From Ovoidimarina sp963698645 (lineage in GTDB: Bacteria; Pseudomonadota; Alphaproteobacteria; Rhodobacterales; Rhodobacteraceae): a stretch of 64,000 nt of DNA. The notes beneath the pieces were generated by a model. The model was not told the origin of the DNA. It did not search any database and was given only the letters and a program-made list of their open reading frames with translations. Positions 48,866 to 57,674 of the stretch are shown one piece after another (positions within the stretch are counted from its first letter, which is position 1; each line of letters starts with the position of its first letter). The translations under genes and the position numbers were made by a program. The stretch lies in the NCBI GenBank assembly GCA_963698645.1, contig CAVORP010000003.1, forward strand, positions 124,001-188,000, read 5' to 3'.

Positions 48866-49722
48866 TGCGCGATTTCACCCGTGATCATTCGGCATTGGCG
48901 CTAAACACCGCAACCTTGGGCCACAACCTTGATGGATATGGCGCTGGTTGGTCGCCCGAACGGGTGATCGACGCCTGCGCGGCGCGGGGACTTGCCGGAG
49001 TTGTCTTCTGGCGGCGCGAGATTGGCGGGCGTGCCGTGGAGATCGGTGACCGGGTGCGGGCGGCGGGGATGGAGGTTGTGGGGCTGTGTCGCACGCCGTT
49101 CCTCGTTGGACCGCTCGCACCACCGACGCCGCAAGCCATCATGGATGAGTTCCATGCCTCTATCGATATGGCCGCCGGGCTGGGTACGCGGATTCTGACA
49201 ATCGTGACCGGTGGTGTCGAACCAGGTACAAAGGGTACGGCTGAAAGCCAGCGGATCCTGGCGGAGCGTGTTGCCAGGGCGGCGCCCTATGCGGCGGAGC
49301 GCGGGGTGAACCTTGCGCTCGAGCCGCTGCACCCGGTCTATGCGGGCAATCGAACCTGCATCATGACGCTGCGCGATGCGCTCCGGGTCTGCGACATGGT
49401 GGATGCGCCGAATGTCGGCGTCGCGGTCGATGTCTATCACACCTGGTGGGATGCCGATCTAGCCGCAGCCTGCGCGAATGCGGGGAAGCGGATCCTCGGA
49501 TTTCACTTGTGTGACTGGCTGGCCGATACGACGGATGTCTTGCTTGACCGGGGCATGATGGGCGACGGCGTGGCAGATATCCGCGCGATCCGCGCAGCGG
49601 TGGAGGGGGCAGGATACAAAGGTGCCTGCGAGGTCGAGGTGTTTTCAGCCGCGAACTGGTGGCTACGCGACCCCGAGGAGGTGCTCGATACGGTGGTCGA
49701 ACGCTTCAGAACCGTATGCTGA
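48865..49722 (+). CDS. Sugar phosphate isomerase/epimerase (IolE-like TIM barrel)
   Basis: 285 residues of the xylose-isomerase-like TIM barrel family. The ATG overlaps the DUF993 stop (TGATG). Metal ligands are probably Glu in NLALEPLHPVYAG, Asp and His in VGVAVDVYHTWWD, His in ILGFHLCDW and Glu in GACEVEVFS. Family members isomerise or epimerise keto-sugars, or dehydrate inosose. It is tightly coupled to the putative aldolase, suggesting consecutive steps. It ends eight bases before the convergent LacI gene. Confidence 0.85.
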   Translation: MRDFTRDHSALALNTATLGHNLDGYGAGWSPERVIDACAARGLAGVVFWRREIGGRAVEIGDRVRAAGMEVVGLCRTPFLVGPLAPPTPQAIMDEFHASIDMAAGLGTRILTIVTGGVEPGTKGTAESQRILAERVARAAPYAAERGVNLALEPLHPVYAGNRTCIMTLRDALRVCDMVDAPNVGVAVDVYHTWWDADLAAACANAGKRILGFHLCDWLADTTDVLLDRGMMGDGVADIRAIRAAVEGAGYKGACEVEVFSAANWWLRDPEEVLDTVVERFRTVC

Positions 49723-49730
49723 TGCGGTCG

Positions 49731-50774
49731 CTAGATGCCAAAGTTGCCCTTGGGTGGCGTAACGATCTGGAGGCTGTCGGGGGCAGTACCCGCGATGCGT
49801 TTCATCAACAGACCGGCGATCATTTCTCCTGTTGCCCTGACATCCTCATACACTGTCTCGATCCGCGGCCGCAGCAGATCGAAGACCGGCGAAGCACGCT
49901 TTGCCACGATCTCGATATCCTGCCCGAGGACCTTGCCCGAATCCGAAAGGGCAGCGAGCGTGGCAAGGGCGGAAACCTCGCCCACACAGACATAGCCATC
50001 CGGCCCGTCTGCTTCGGCCATGCGGGACGTGAGATACGTCGCGAGCGTCTCGGGCGGCTGGCTGAGGCTGACGCCTTCGGGGATATCGAAGCGCACACCC
50101 GCCTCGCGCGCCGCCGAGATGAAGCCGTAGCGCAGATGGCCGGCAAAGGTGAACCGCGCCTCCGGCAGGATGATCGAGAGATGCGACCGGCCCTTCGCTA
50201 CCAGACGCTCGACGGCGGCCCGCGCGAAAGCTTCGTTATCGTAGTCGACGAAGGGATGGGGGGTCGAGAATTCGGTGCGCCCGTGGCTGACAAAGGGGAA
50301 ATCCTCTTCGAGCAGGAGGCGCACACGCTCGTCGAAACATTCGGTGCGCGAAAAGATCACGCCATCGGCCAGATTGTTCCGCAGGATGTTGCGGATCGGG
50401 GCGGTGCGATCGCCTTCGACGAAATCGGGGATGATGTTCACGGAATAGCCGGTTCCCCGCAAGGAGCCCACGATTCCCGCCAGAAGTTCGTCGGTGAAGC
50501 CGAGGAATTCATGCTCGGGGTTGATCAGAAGGCTGATCACCTTTGTACGTCCGGTGCGAAGGCGTTGCGCAGCCCGGTCAGGCACATAGCCGAGCGCTTC
50601 AGCCGCTTGGGCGACGATGGCGCGCGTCTTTTCGGATATTTGGGGATCGTCCGCCAAGGCACGCGACACGGTGGTGACCGCAAATCCCGTCCGTTCTGCA
50701 ACCGTTCGCAGCGTTGGCTTGCCAGAGCGGCTGCGCGGTGTCGTCACAGTGCTTTCGGGAACTTCGGTATCCAT
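49731..50774 (-). CDS. LacI-family transcriptional repressor
   Basis: 347 residues. The HTH with hinge is residues about 18-70 (PTLRTVAERTGFAVTTVSRALADDPQISEKTR...EALGYVPDRAAQRLRTGRTKVI), followed by a periplasmic-binding-protein-like effector domain. It is divergent from the CUT1 transporter operon. A perfect 18-base palindrome with central CG, the usual LacI-family operator form, lies 28 bases upstream of its ATG and a near-copy lies in the transporter promoter, so autoregulation plus control of transport is likely. The inducer is presumably the transported sugar. Confidence 0.88.
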   Translation of the reverse strand: MDTEVPESTVTTPRSRSGKPTLRTVAERTGFAVTTVSRALADDPQISEKTRAIVAQAAEALGYVPDRAAQRLRTGRTKVISLLINPEHEFLGFTDELLAGIVGSLRGTGYSVNIIPDFVEGDRTAPIRNILRNNLADGVIFSRTECFDERVRLLLEEDFPFVSHGRTEFSTPHPFVDYDNEAFARAAVERLVAKGRSHLSIILPEARFTFAGHLRYGFISAAREAGVRFDIPEGVSLSQPPETLATYLTSRMAEADGPDGYVCVGEVSALATLAALSDSGKVLGQDIEIVAKRASPVFDLLRPRIETVYEDVRATGEMIAGLLMKRIAGTAPDSLQIVTPPKGNFGI

Positions 50775-50801
50775 GATCCCCCACGAGGACTTCTCATGAG
50801 A

Positions 50802-50819
50802 ATTTATAACGTTATAAAT
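50802..50819. promoter_or_regulatory. LacI operator 1
   Basis: Perfect 18-base palindrome ATTTATAACGTTATAAAT centred on CG, just upstream of the lacI-type gene and facing the transporter operon. Confidence 0.78.
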
Positions 50820-50921
50820 GCTGATCCCGCAAGCAGGAATTGATGCTGACCTGGCGGGAATGCTATGAAAATCTGCCTAAAGCTTGATTTTTGATGAGGA
50901 TTTCGACGCGAAGAATCTCTA

Positions 50922-50952
50922 TTGACAGGAGATGTGTTTGCAACGTTACAAT
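50922..50952 (+). promoter_or_regulatory. Transporter promoter with LacI operator 2
   Basis: TTGACA (50922-50927) and TACAAT (50947-50952), 19 bases apart, precede the binding-protein gene. TTGCAACGTTACAA (50938-50951), a near-palindrome sharing the AACGTT core of operator 1, overlaps the -10 box. Confidence 0.65.
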
Positions 50953-50997
50953 ACGCGTATTCCGCAGAGGCGGATTCCAATGGGAGGGAATTTCCAA

Positions 50998-52245
50998 ATG
51001 ACACTGAACAAATATCTCAAGGCCAGCGTTGCCGCGCTCGCGATCAGCGCGGGTGCAGCGCAGGCTGCCGATGTCGAGGTTCTGCACTGGTGGACTTCGG
51101 GCGGTGAAGCCGCTGCCCTCAACGTGCTGAAGGGCGACCTTGAAGGTCAGGGTATCGGTTGGCAGGATATGCCGGTCGCAGGCGGTGGCGGCGAGGCTGC
51201 AATGACCGTCCTTCGGGCGCGTGTCACGGCTGGTAATGCACCGACTGCCGTGCAGATGCTTGGCTTCGACATCACCGACTGGGCCAAAGAGGGCGCCCTT
51301 GCAAACCTGAACGACGTGGCAACGGCCGGCGGCTGGGATGCCGTGGTGCCGACTGCGCTTCAGAAGTTTGCCAAGTACGATGGCAAATGGGTCGCGGCCC
51401 CGGTCAACGTCCACTCGACCAACTGGGTCTGGGCGAACAAGGCCGTTCTCGACGCGAACGGAATCTCTGCCCCGAGACTTGGGAAGACTTCGTCGCCGCG
51501 GTCGAGAAGCTCAAGGCCGCCGGTATCACACCGATCGCCCATGGTGGACAGGCATGGCAGGACGCGACCATTTTCGACGCAATCGTGATGTCGACGGGCG
51601 GGCCGGAATTCTACCAGTCTGCCTTCATTGATCTCGATCCTGCTGCGTTGGGCTCTGACACGATGAAGGAAGCCTTTGATCGTATGGCCTTTATCCGTGC
51701 GAACGTTGATGACAACTTCTCGGGTCGCGATTGGAACCTTGCGACGGCGATGGTCATCAATGGTGAAGCGGGTTTCCAGATGATGGGCGACTGGGCGAAG
51801 GGTGAATTCCTGAACGCCGGCAAGGTGCCTGGCCAGGACTTCCTGTGCTTCCGTTTCCCGGGCACACAGTCGCAGGTGACGTTTAACTCTGACGAGTTCG
51901 CGCTGTTCAAGCAGGGCGAGTCGAGTGTCTTCGGAGCAGGCGGCACTTGCAGAGGCGATCATGTCGCCCTCATTCCAATCTGCGTTCAATGTCGTGAAGG
52001 GCTCGGTCCCGGCCCGCACAGACGTGTCGAATGAGGCCTTCGACGACTGCGGTAAGAAGGGAATGGCTGATCTTGCTGCAGCGAATGCTTCCGGCAACCT
52101 GTTCGGGTCGATGGCCCATGGCCATGCGGCTCCGGCTTCGATCAAGAACGCCGTCTATGATGTCGTGACCGCGCATTTCAACGGCGAGTTTGACAGCGAA
52201 ACGGCTGTCAGCGAACTCGTGACTGCTGTCGAAATCGCGCAATAA
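50998..52245 (+). CDS. Sugar-binding periplasmic protein (CUT1), two indels
   Basis: About 415 residues. ATG 50998 follows GGGAGGGAA; the Sec signal (MTLNKYLKASVAALAISAG, cleavage after AAQA) leads to mature ADVEVLHWWTSGGEAAAL, a start like glucose/mannose-type binding proteins. A C appears lost near 51476 (SAP ETWEDFVAAVEKLK expected) and a base gained near 51918; the frame is restored and 1248 bases still divide by three. The C-terminal part (SFQSAFNVVKGSVPARTD...LFGSMAHGH) is intact. It feeds the permeases downstream. The sugar is unknown; the adjacent catabolic set is a plausible destination. Confidence 0.87.
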
Positions 52246-52259
52246 GGTAATGGCCTTCT

Positions 52260-52285
52260 GGACCGGCGCCTCGTTGCGCCGGTCC
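52260..52285 (+). terminator. Intercistronic hairpin after binding-protein gene
   Basis: Perfect 10-bp stem GGACCGGCGC/GCGCCGGTCC with a 6-base loop, 15 bases after the stop and 30 before the first permease. As in the first transporter operon it probably stabilises or attenuates the mRNA between binding-protein and permease genes. Confidence 0.6.
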
Positions 52286-52314
52286 GGTTTCAATCGACTT
52301 CAGGGGAGGGGAAG

Positions 52315-53238
52315 ATGACTGCGACATCGCAGGCGCAGGTTGCGCACGCTCAACGCCCAAGGCCCGATTTTCGCACACGCCTGCAGGAATGGATCCCGAA
52401 GCTGGTTCTGTCCCCGTCCGTGGCGCTGATCTTTGTCTTTGTGTACGGTTTCATTCTTTTCACCCTATACCTGTCTTTCACGGATAGCCGGATTCTTCCG
52501 TCCTACAACTGGGTTGGATGGGAGAATTACGACAAGCTGTTCCGCCTGTCCCATTGGACGATCTCGGTCACGAACCTTGCGATCTTTGCGAGCCTCTACA
52601 TCGTGATCTGTACCCTGGTTGGGCTATTGCTTGCCATCTTTCTGGACCAGAAGATTAAAGGCGAGGGCTTCATTCGGCCGATCTATCTTTATCCCATGGC
52701 CCTGTCCTTCATCGTGACGGGCACGGCGTGGAAATGGCTTCTGGACCCGGGCATCGGCATTGAGAACACAATGCATCTCTGGGGTTGGACCAGTTTTCAG
52801 TTCGACTGGATCAAGAACCGGGACTACGCGATCTACACTGTCGTTCTTGCCGCGGTCTGGCAGTCATCGGGTTTCACAATGGCCATGTTCCTCGCGGGCC
52901 TGCGGGGGATCGACAACGAGATTCTTAAGGCCGCGCAGATGGATGGCGCTTCGAATTGGCAGCTCTATCGCCGGATCATCATCCCGCAACTACGGCCCGC
53001 GTTCCTGTCGGCCTTCGTGATCCTGTCGCATCTTGCGATCAAGTCCTATGACCTTGTGATCGCTTTGACCGGAGGCGGTCCCGGGCGTGCGACCGAACTG
53101 CCCGCGACCTTCATGTATTCCTATACCTTCACGCGAAACCAGATGGGGATCGGCGCATCGTCGGCAGTCATCATGCTGATGACGATCGCGGCAATCATGG
53201 TGCCGTATCTCTACGCCGAACTGAAGGAGCGCAAGTAA
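52315..53238 (+). CDS. Sugar ABC permease, MalF-like
   Basis: 307 residues with six membrane segments, the first at residues 27-52 (KLVLSPSVALIFVFVYGFIL). The EAA loop is AAQMDGASNWQLYRRIIIPQL near residue 203. The ATG at 52315 follows GGGGAGGGG. Its stop overlaps the next permease start by one base. It forms the channel with that partner. Confidence 0.9.
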   Translation: MTATSQAQVAHAQRPRPDFRTRLQEWIPKLVLSPSVALIFVFVYGFILFTLYLSFTDSRILPSYNWVGWENYDKLFRLSHWTISVTNLAIFASLYIVICTLVGLLLAIFLDQKIKGEGFIRPIYLYPMALSFIVTGTAWKWLLDPGIGIENTMHLWGWTSFQFDWIKNRDYAIYTVVLAAVWQSSGFTMAMFLAGLRGIDNEILKAAQMDGASNWQLYRRIIIPQLRPAFLSAFVILSHLAIKSYDLVIALTGGGPGRATELPATFMYSYTFTRNQMGIGASSAVIMLMTIAAIMVPYLYAELKERK

Positions 53239-54119
53239 TGTCTGTCGCTTCCTCTGACACCGCGATCCGCACCGGTCGTTTCACACGGACGCTGATCTAT
53301 CTCTTCCTTCTGCTGTTTGCGCTGTTCTACCTGCTGCCGCTCTTTGTGATGGTGGTCAACTCGCTCAAGCCGCTGTCCGAGATCACGGGCGGCAACATGA
53401 TGGCTCTGCCACGGGTCTGGACGATCGAGCCATGGCTTTCGGCATGGTCGACGGCCCAGATCGGGGTCGAGCCGACGGGGCTTCGGCCGTATTTCTGGAA
53501 CTCGATCAAGATGGTCGTACCCGCCGTCGCTATCTCGACGATCCTTGGGGCACTGAATGGGTATGTCCTGACCAAGTGGAGTTTCCGGGGCGACAAGATC
53601 CTTTATGGTTTGATGCTCTTTGCCTGCTTCATTCCGTTCCAGATGGTTCTTATCCCCATGGCGCGGGTTCTGGGTGTAACTGGACTTGCGGGGTCAACTG
53701 CGGGGTTGATCCTTGTCCACGTAGTCTATGGCATCGGCTTCTCGACGCTGTATTTCCGGAACTATTATGCCGCGTTTCCGACCGAACTTGTTCGCGCGGC
53801 GCAGATCGACGGGGCGGGGTTCTTCCGGATCTTCTGGCGTATCATGCTGCCGTCGTCCGGCCCGATCATCGTGGTCTGCGTGATCTGGCAATTCACCAAT
53901 ATCTGGAACGACTTTCTTTTCGGGGCGTCGTTCGCCGATTTCGATAGCCAGCCGATGACGGTGGCGCTCAACAACCTGGTGCAGAGTTCGACCGGCGTAA
54001 AGGAATACAACGTCCATTTTGCGGGTGCGATCCTTGCCGCTTTGCCAACACTGCTCGTCTACATTGTCGCAGGCCGCTACTTCGTGCGCGGTCTGATGGC
54101 CGGCTCCGTGAAAGGATAA
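53238..54119 (+). CDS. Sugar ABC permease, MalG-like
   Basis: 293 residues with six membrane segments, the first at residues 16-36 (LIYLFLLLFALFYLLPLFVM). The EAA loop is RAAQIDGAGFFRIFWRIMLPSS near residue 190, and the C-terminus YFVRGLMAGSVKG is typical of MalG-type subunits. Unlike the equivalent gene at 23.7 kb it is intact. Confidence 0.9.
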   Translation: MSVASSDTAIRTGRFTRTLIYLFLLLFALFYLLPLFVMVVNSLKPLSEITGGNMMALPRVWTIEPWLSAWSTAQIGVEPTGLRPYFWNSIKMVVPAVAISTILGALNGYVLTKWSFRGDKILYGLMLFACFIPFQMVLIPMARVLGVTGLAGSTAGLILVHVVYGIGFSTLYFRNYYAAFPTELVRAAQIDGAGFFRIFWRIMLPSSGPIIVVCVIWQFTNIWNDFLFGASFADFDSQPMTVALNNLVQSSTGVKEYNVHFAGAILAALPTLLVYIVAGRYFVRGLMAGSVKG

Positions 54120-54123
54120 TCCG

Positions 54124-55237
54124 ATGGGATTTCTTGACATCAACAATGCAACGAAGGCCTACGGGTCCGTCGAGGTCCTTCACAAGGTGGATATCTCGGT
54201 CGAGGAGGGAGAGTTCCTGGTCCTTGTGGGGCCGTCGGGATGCGGTAAATCCACCCTTCTGAACATGATCGCGGGACTGGAGGAGATCACCACGGGCGAA
54301 ATCGCGATCAAGGGGCAGATCATGAACGGGGTGCACCCGTCCAAACGCAATATCGCGATGGTGTTCCAGTCCTATGCGCTCTACCCGAACATGACAGTCG
54401 GGCAGAACATCACCTTCGGACTCGAGATGCATGGCGTTCCAAAGGCCGAGCGAGACCGCGCCATGAACCATGTGGCCGAGATGCTTCAGATCACGCCGCT
54501 TCTGGGTCGCAAGCCAGGCCAGCTTTCGGGCGGTCAGCGACAGCGTGTGGCCATGGGGCGCGCGCTCGTCCGGAATCCGGATGTCTTCCTGTTTGATGAG
54601 CCGCTGTCAAACCTTGATGCGAAACTGCGCGTCGACATGCGGACGGAAATCAAGAAGCTGCATCAGAAATCTTGGTACCACGATCGTCTATGTCACCCAC
54701 GACCAGATCGAGGCAATGACGCTTTCGACCAGAATCGCGGTGATGAATGGTGGCTACGTGCAGCAACTTGGCACGCCGAAAGAGATCTATGACAAGCCCG
54801 CCAATATCTTTGTGGCGGCATTCATGGGATCGCCATCGATGAATCTTCTGCCTGCAAGAGTTCGGGTCGAGGGCGACCGTGTGGTTGCGGAAGTCGCGCA
54901 GGGAGAGAGATCGGTAAGACTGGGAATGACCAATGCGGGGCCCGGTCTGAAGAGCTATGACGGGCAGATGATCACCCTCGGCATTCGCCCTGAATCGATC
55001 ACCGATCCCGATGGCGCAGACAGGCATTCCAAGCATATCGAGACCATCCAATCGCGCGTCGACGTCACCGAACCGGCCGGGTCGGATACGTTTGTGACGA
55101 TCTCGCTGGGCGGAAAGGACTGCATCGCGCGAATGCGGGCCGATGCTGATGTACGCGCAGGCCAGACCGTCGATCTTGCGATCAATATGGAAAAGGCTGT
55201 GCCGTTCGACCCCAAGTCCGAGGAAAGGATCGTCTGA
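54124..55237 (+). CDS. Sugar ABC transporter ATPase, one frameshift
   Basis: MalK-type ATP-binding subunit, about 370 residues after correction. Walker A GPSGCGKST, Q-loop VFQSYALYPNMTV, signature LSGGQRQRV and Walker B FLFDEPLSNLD are in the first frame. An extra A near 54668 (CAGAAATCTT for CAGAATCTT) breaks it, and the expected LGTTIVYVTHDQIEAMTL with the H-loop and the regulatory C-domain (LGIRPESI) follow in another frame to 55237. The interval is one base over a multiple of three. It starts four bases after the permease stop and completes this transporter. Confidence 0.87.
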
Positions 55238-55321
55238 CGACGCGTCGGGGCGCAACGGTCGTGGTGGTCAAACAGACAAATCGTCGTCATATTGTCCGCA
55301 AAAATCGGAGCATTTGACGCC

Positions 55322-55831
55322 ATGACTGACCCAGAACGGCCACGTATTGTCTCGTCGCAGCATCTAGCCGAAGGAGGCATGGCCGACGTTTCCGAGTACG
55401 AGTACGGCCTCATGATCGCCTATAACGGGTTTACGCGATGGGTGCAGCGATGCATGGCGGCCGCTGGCCAGCCCGAACTGAGCGTTCTCGAAGGTCTGGT
55501 CCTTCACCACACCAATCACCGTGAACGGGAAAAGCGGCTGTCCGACATTTGCTTTCTGTTGAACATCGAAGACTTGCACACCGTGAACTATGCTTTGAAG
55601 AAACTCCTCAAGCTGGGCCTGGTCATTTCCACCAAGCGCGGCAAGGAGGTGTTCTACAGAACGTCGGACGAAGGGCGCGAGGTCTGCCTTCGCTATGCCG
55701 AAGTGCGGCGGTTGTGCCTTCTGCGCTCTCTTCCCGAAGGCAGTGGAAATGAATTCGAAGAGGTCGCTGCGTTTCTGCGCCGTGTTTCGGGGCACTACGA
55801 TCAGGCAAGTCGGGCCGCGGCATCGCTCTGA
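55322..55831 (+). CDS. MarR-like winged-helix regulator
   Basis: 169 residues with a winged helix-turn-helix: helices in YEYGLMIAYNGFTRWVQRCM and LSVLEGLVLHHTNH, recognition region LNIEDLHTVNYALKKLLKLG and wing LVISTKRGKEVFYRTSDEG. ATG 55322 is preceded by GGAG at 55306. It lies 81 bases upstream of pxpBCA on the same strand, and nested inverted repeats overlap its own stop codon and that gap. It probably regulates the 5-oxoprolinase genes; effector unknown. Confidence 0.8.
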   Translation: MTDPERPRIVSSQHLAEGGMADVSEYEYGLMIAYNGFTRWVQRCMAAAGQPELSVLEGLVLHHTNHREREKRLSDICFLLNIEDLHTVNYALKKLLKLGLVISTKRGKEVFYRTSDEGREVCLRYAEVRRLCLLRSLPEGSGNEFEEVAAFLRRVSGHYDQASRAAASL

Positions 55832-55865
55832 CAATGAACGTTGACAAAATGTCAGCGAATTGTCA
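55829..55865. promoter_or_regulatory. Nested palindromes upstream of pxpBCA
   Basis: An outer pair TGACAAT (55829-55835) and ATTGTCA (55859-55865) encloses the inner palindrome TGACA-AAA-TGTCA (55842-55854). TTGACA at 55841-55846 may be the -35 of pxpB. A GACAA...TTGTC pair also occurs upstream of the regulator gene near 55275-55296, so this is the likely MarR-type site. Confidence 0.6.
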
Positions 55866-55911
55866 TTAAGCGGCGGTATTCCCGTGTTTTCCGTCGCTTT
55901 GAAAGGGAAGA

Positions 55912-56646
55912 ATGCCTTCGGAGTTTCCCGTCATTGTTGCGCAAGGTGTCACCGGGATCGTGGTCCGCTTCTCGGACCGTCTGACCGAGGCTGGCAATCG
56001 GGCAACTCTGGCCTTTCGCGATGCGGTCGAAGCGGCGGAGATTGATGGGGTGGAAGAATGCGCAAGTGCGCTCGGTTCCGTCCTGGTGCGCTTTGATCCC
56101 TTGCAGTCGTCCTTCGATCTTGTCGCAGGGCAGCTTCGCAAATTGCTGGATCAAAACGATTTCTATGCTGCCCCCCTTCCGCCGAACCGCCGCCTTTGGC
56201 GCATTCCGGCGGTATTCGGCGGAGTATACGGGCCAAGCCTTGAGGATGCCGCGACCCGCGCGGGCCTCACCACCGAGGAGGCCATTCACGATCTCACGTC
56301 CAGCCGCCTGCGCGTGATGGCACTGGGGTTCGCGCCGGGGCAGCCCTACCTTGGCGAATTGCCGGAGCCATGGAATTTTCCCCGTTTGCAGGATTTGATA
56401 AACGTACCCGAAGGCGCCATTGCTGCCGCGATCCGGCAACTGGTTCTGTTTGCCAATGACTCGCCCACCGGCTGGGCCCATGTCGGGCAAACCGCCTTTC
56501 GCTGTTTCCGGCCGGAAGACGAAAGATCCATTCCCCTTCGCCCGGGCGACGAAGTGAAATTCGATGCGATCACACCGGAAGCCTTCGAAGCGCTCCGGGC
56601 ACGAGACCCGTCGGGCGGTGGTGCTACTTTCGAGGTTCTGCCGTGA
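55912..56646 (+). CDS. pxpB: 5-oxoprolinase subunit B
   Basis: 244 residues of the KipI/PxpB family (AHS1 domain). ATG 55912 follows AAAGGGAAG. Key blocks: GVTGIVVRFSDRLTEAGNRA near the start, RIPAVFGGVYGPSLEDAA, and the cyclophilin-like MALGFAPGQPYLGELP. With PxpA and PxpC it forms the prokaryotic ATP-dependent 5-oxoprolinase that converts 5-oxo-L-proline (pyroglutamate), a spontaneous damage product, to glutamate. The GTG start of pxpC overlaps its stop. Confidence 0.9.
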   Translation: MPSEFPVIVAQGVTGIVVRFSDRLTEAGNRATLAFRDAVEAAEIDGVEECASALGSVLVRFDPLQSSFDLVAGQLRKLLDQNDFYAAPLPPNRRLWRIPAVFGGVYGPSLEDAATRAGLTTEEAIHDLTSSRLRVMALGFAPGQPYLGELPEPWNFPRLQDLINVPEGAIAAAIRQLVLFANDSPTGWAHVGQTAFRCFRPEDERSIPLRPGDEVKFDAITPEAFEALRARDPSGGGATFEVLP

Positions 56647-57674
56647 GCCGGATCCTCACGGTCATCGAGGCCGGGCCACAGATGTCGATTCAGGATCTTG
56701 GCCGGCCCGGGTTTCTGTCGGTGGGGTTGTCGCGAGGCGGGGGTGCCGACCGATTGGCCCTTGCCGAGGGCGCAGTCCTTCTTGGGCAAAAAGTGAGTTG
56801 TGCGGCGCTTGAGATGGCTGGGACGGGAGGTGTGTTCGAGGCCAGCCAGCCTGTTCGCATCGCGCTCACCGGTGCGCCCATGCGGGCGCGGATCGGCGGG
56901 CGCGATCTTGTCTGGAATGCGAGCCACATCCTGCAGCCGGGCGAACGGCTTTCCATCGGTCCGGCTCTGAAAGGCAGCTATGGCTATCTTTCGGTGGCTG
57001 GGGGGTTTGAAACACCGGTGATCATGGGCAGCCGTGCGGCACACCTGATGGCTCGGATCGGATCGCGGATCGGGCCGGGAGAAACGCTTCCCATCGGGCG
57101 TGATGCCGATCCGTCGCGAAGCGCCAATATCCTGGATGTCGAGGACCGCTTTGAAGGTGGAACGGTTCGCGTGGTTCCGGGGGGGCAGACCGAACTGTTC
57201 TCGGCCAATGATCGAACGCGTCTCGAAGAAACGGAATTCGTTCGCAGCACACGGGGAAACCGGCAGGGTGTCCGGTTTGATTTCGAGGGCGCGCCATTCG
57301 GCGCCGAGGGTTTGCGCACGGTCCTCTCGGAAATGATCGTTCCGGGGGATATCCAGATGACCGGAGACGGGACTCCGTTCGTCCTTTTGCCTGAATGCCA
57401 GACCACGGGAGGCTATCCTCGGATCGGCTCGATCTTGCCACAGGATCTTCCCATCGTCGCCCAGGCTGCGCCGGGCGCGCGACTGCGGTTCCATTTCCTG
57501 ACGCTGGATGCGGCGCGGGCGGCCTACGAGGATGAGGCGGCGAGCTTCCGTGCTCTTGCCAAGAAGGTCCGGCCGCTTGTGCGTGATCCCCACGATATGG
57601 CTGACTTGCTGTCGTACCAGCTGATAAGCGGGGCAACGTCCGGACAATTTACCCATGAAGAGGGAGAACTCTGA
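56643..57674 (+). CDS. pxpC: 5-oxoprolinase subunit C
   Basis: 343 residues of the KipA/PxpC family (AHS2 domain), starting GTG 56643. Diagnostic parts: QDLGRPGFLSVGLSRGGGAD at the start, GYLSVAGGFETPVIMGSRA in the middle, and DGTPFVLLPECQTTGGYPRIG near residue 240. It is the partner of PxpB in the 5-oxoprolinase complex. The stop TGA shares a base with the pxpA ATG (TGATG), giving translational coupling across the operon. Confidence 0.9.
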   Translation: MSRILTVIEAGPQMSIQDLGRPGFLSVGLSRGGGADRLALAEGAVLLGQKVSCAALEMAGTGGVFEASQPVRIALTGAPMRARIGGRDLVWNASHILQPGERLSIGPALKGSYGYLSVAGGFETPVIMGSRAAHLMARIGSRIGPGETLPIGRDADPSRSANILDVEDRFEGGTVRVVPGGQTELFSANDRTRLEETEFVRSTRGNRQGVRFDFEGAPFGAEGLRTVLSEMIVPGDIQMTGDGTPFVLLPECQTTGGYPRIGSILPQDLPIVAQAAPGARLRFHFLTLDAARAAYEDEAASFRALAKKVRPLVRDPHDMADLLSYQLISGATSGQFTHEEGEL

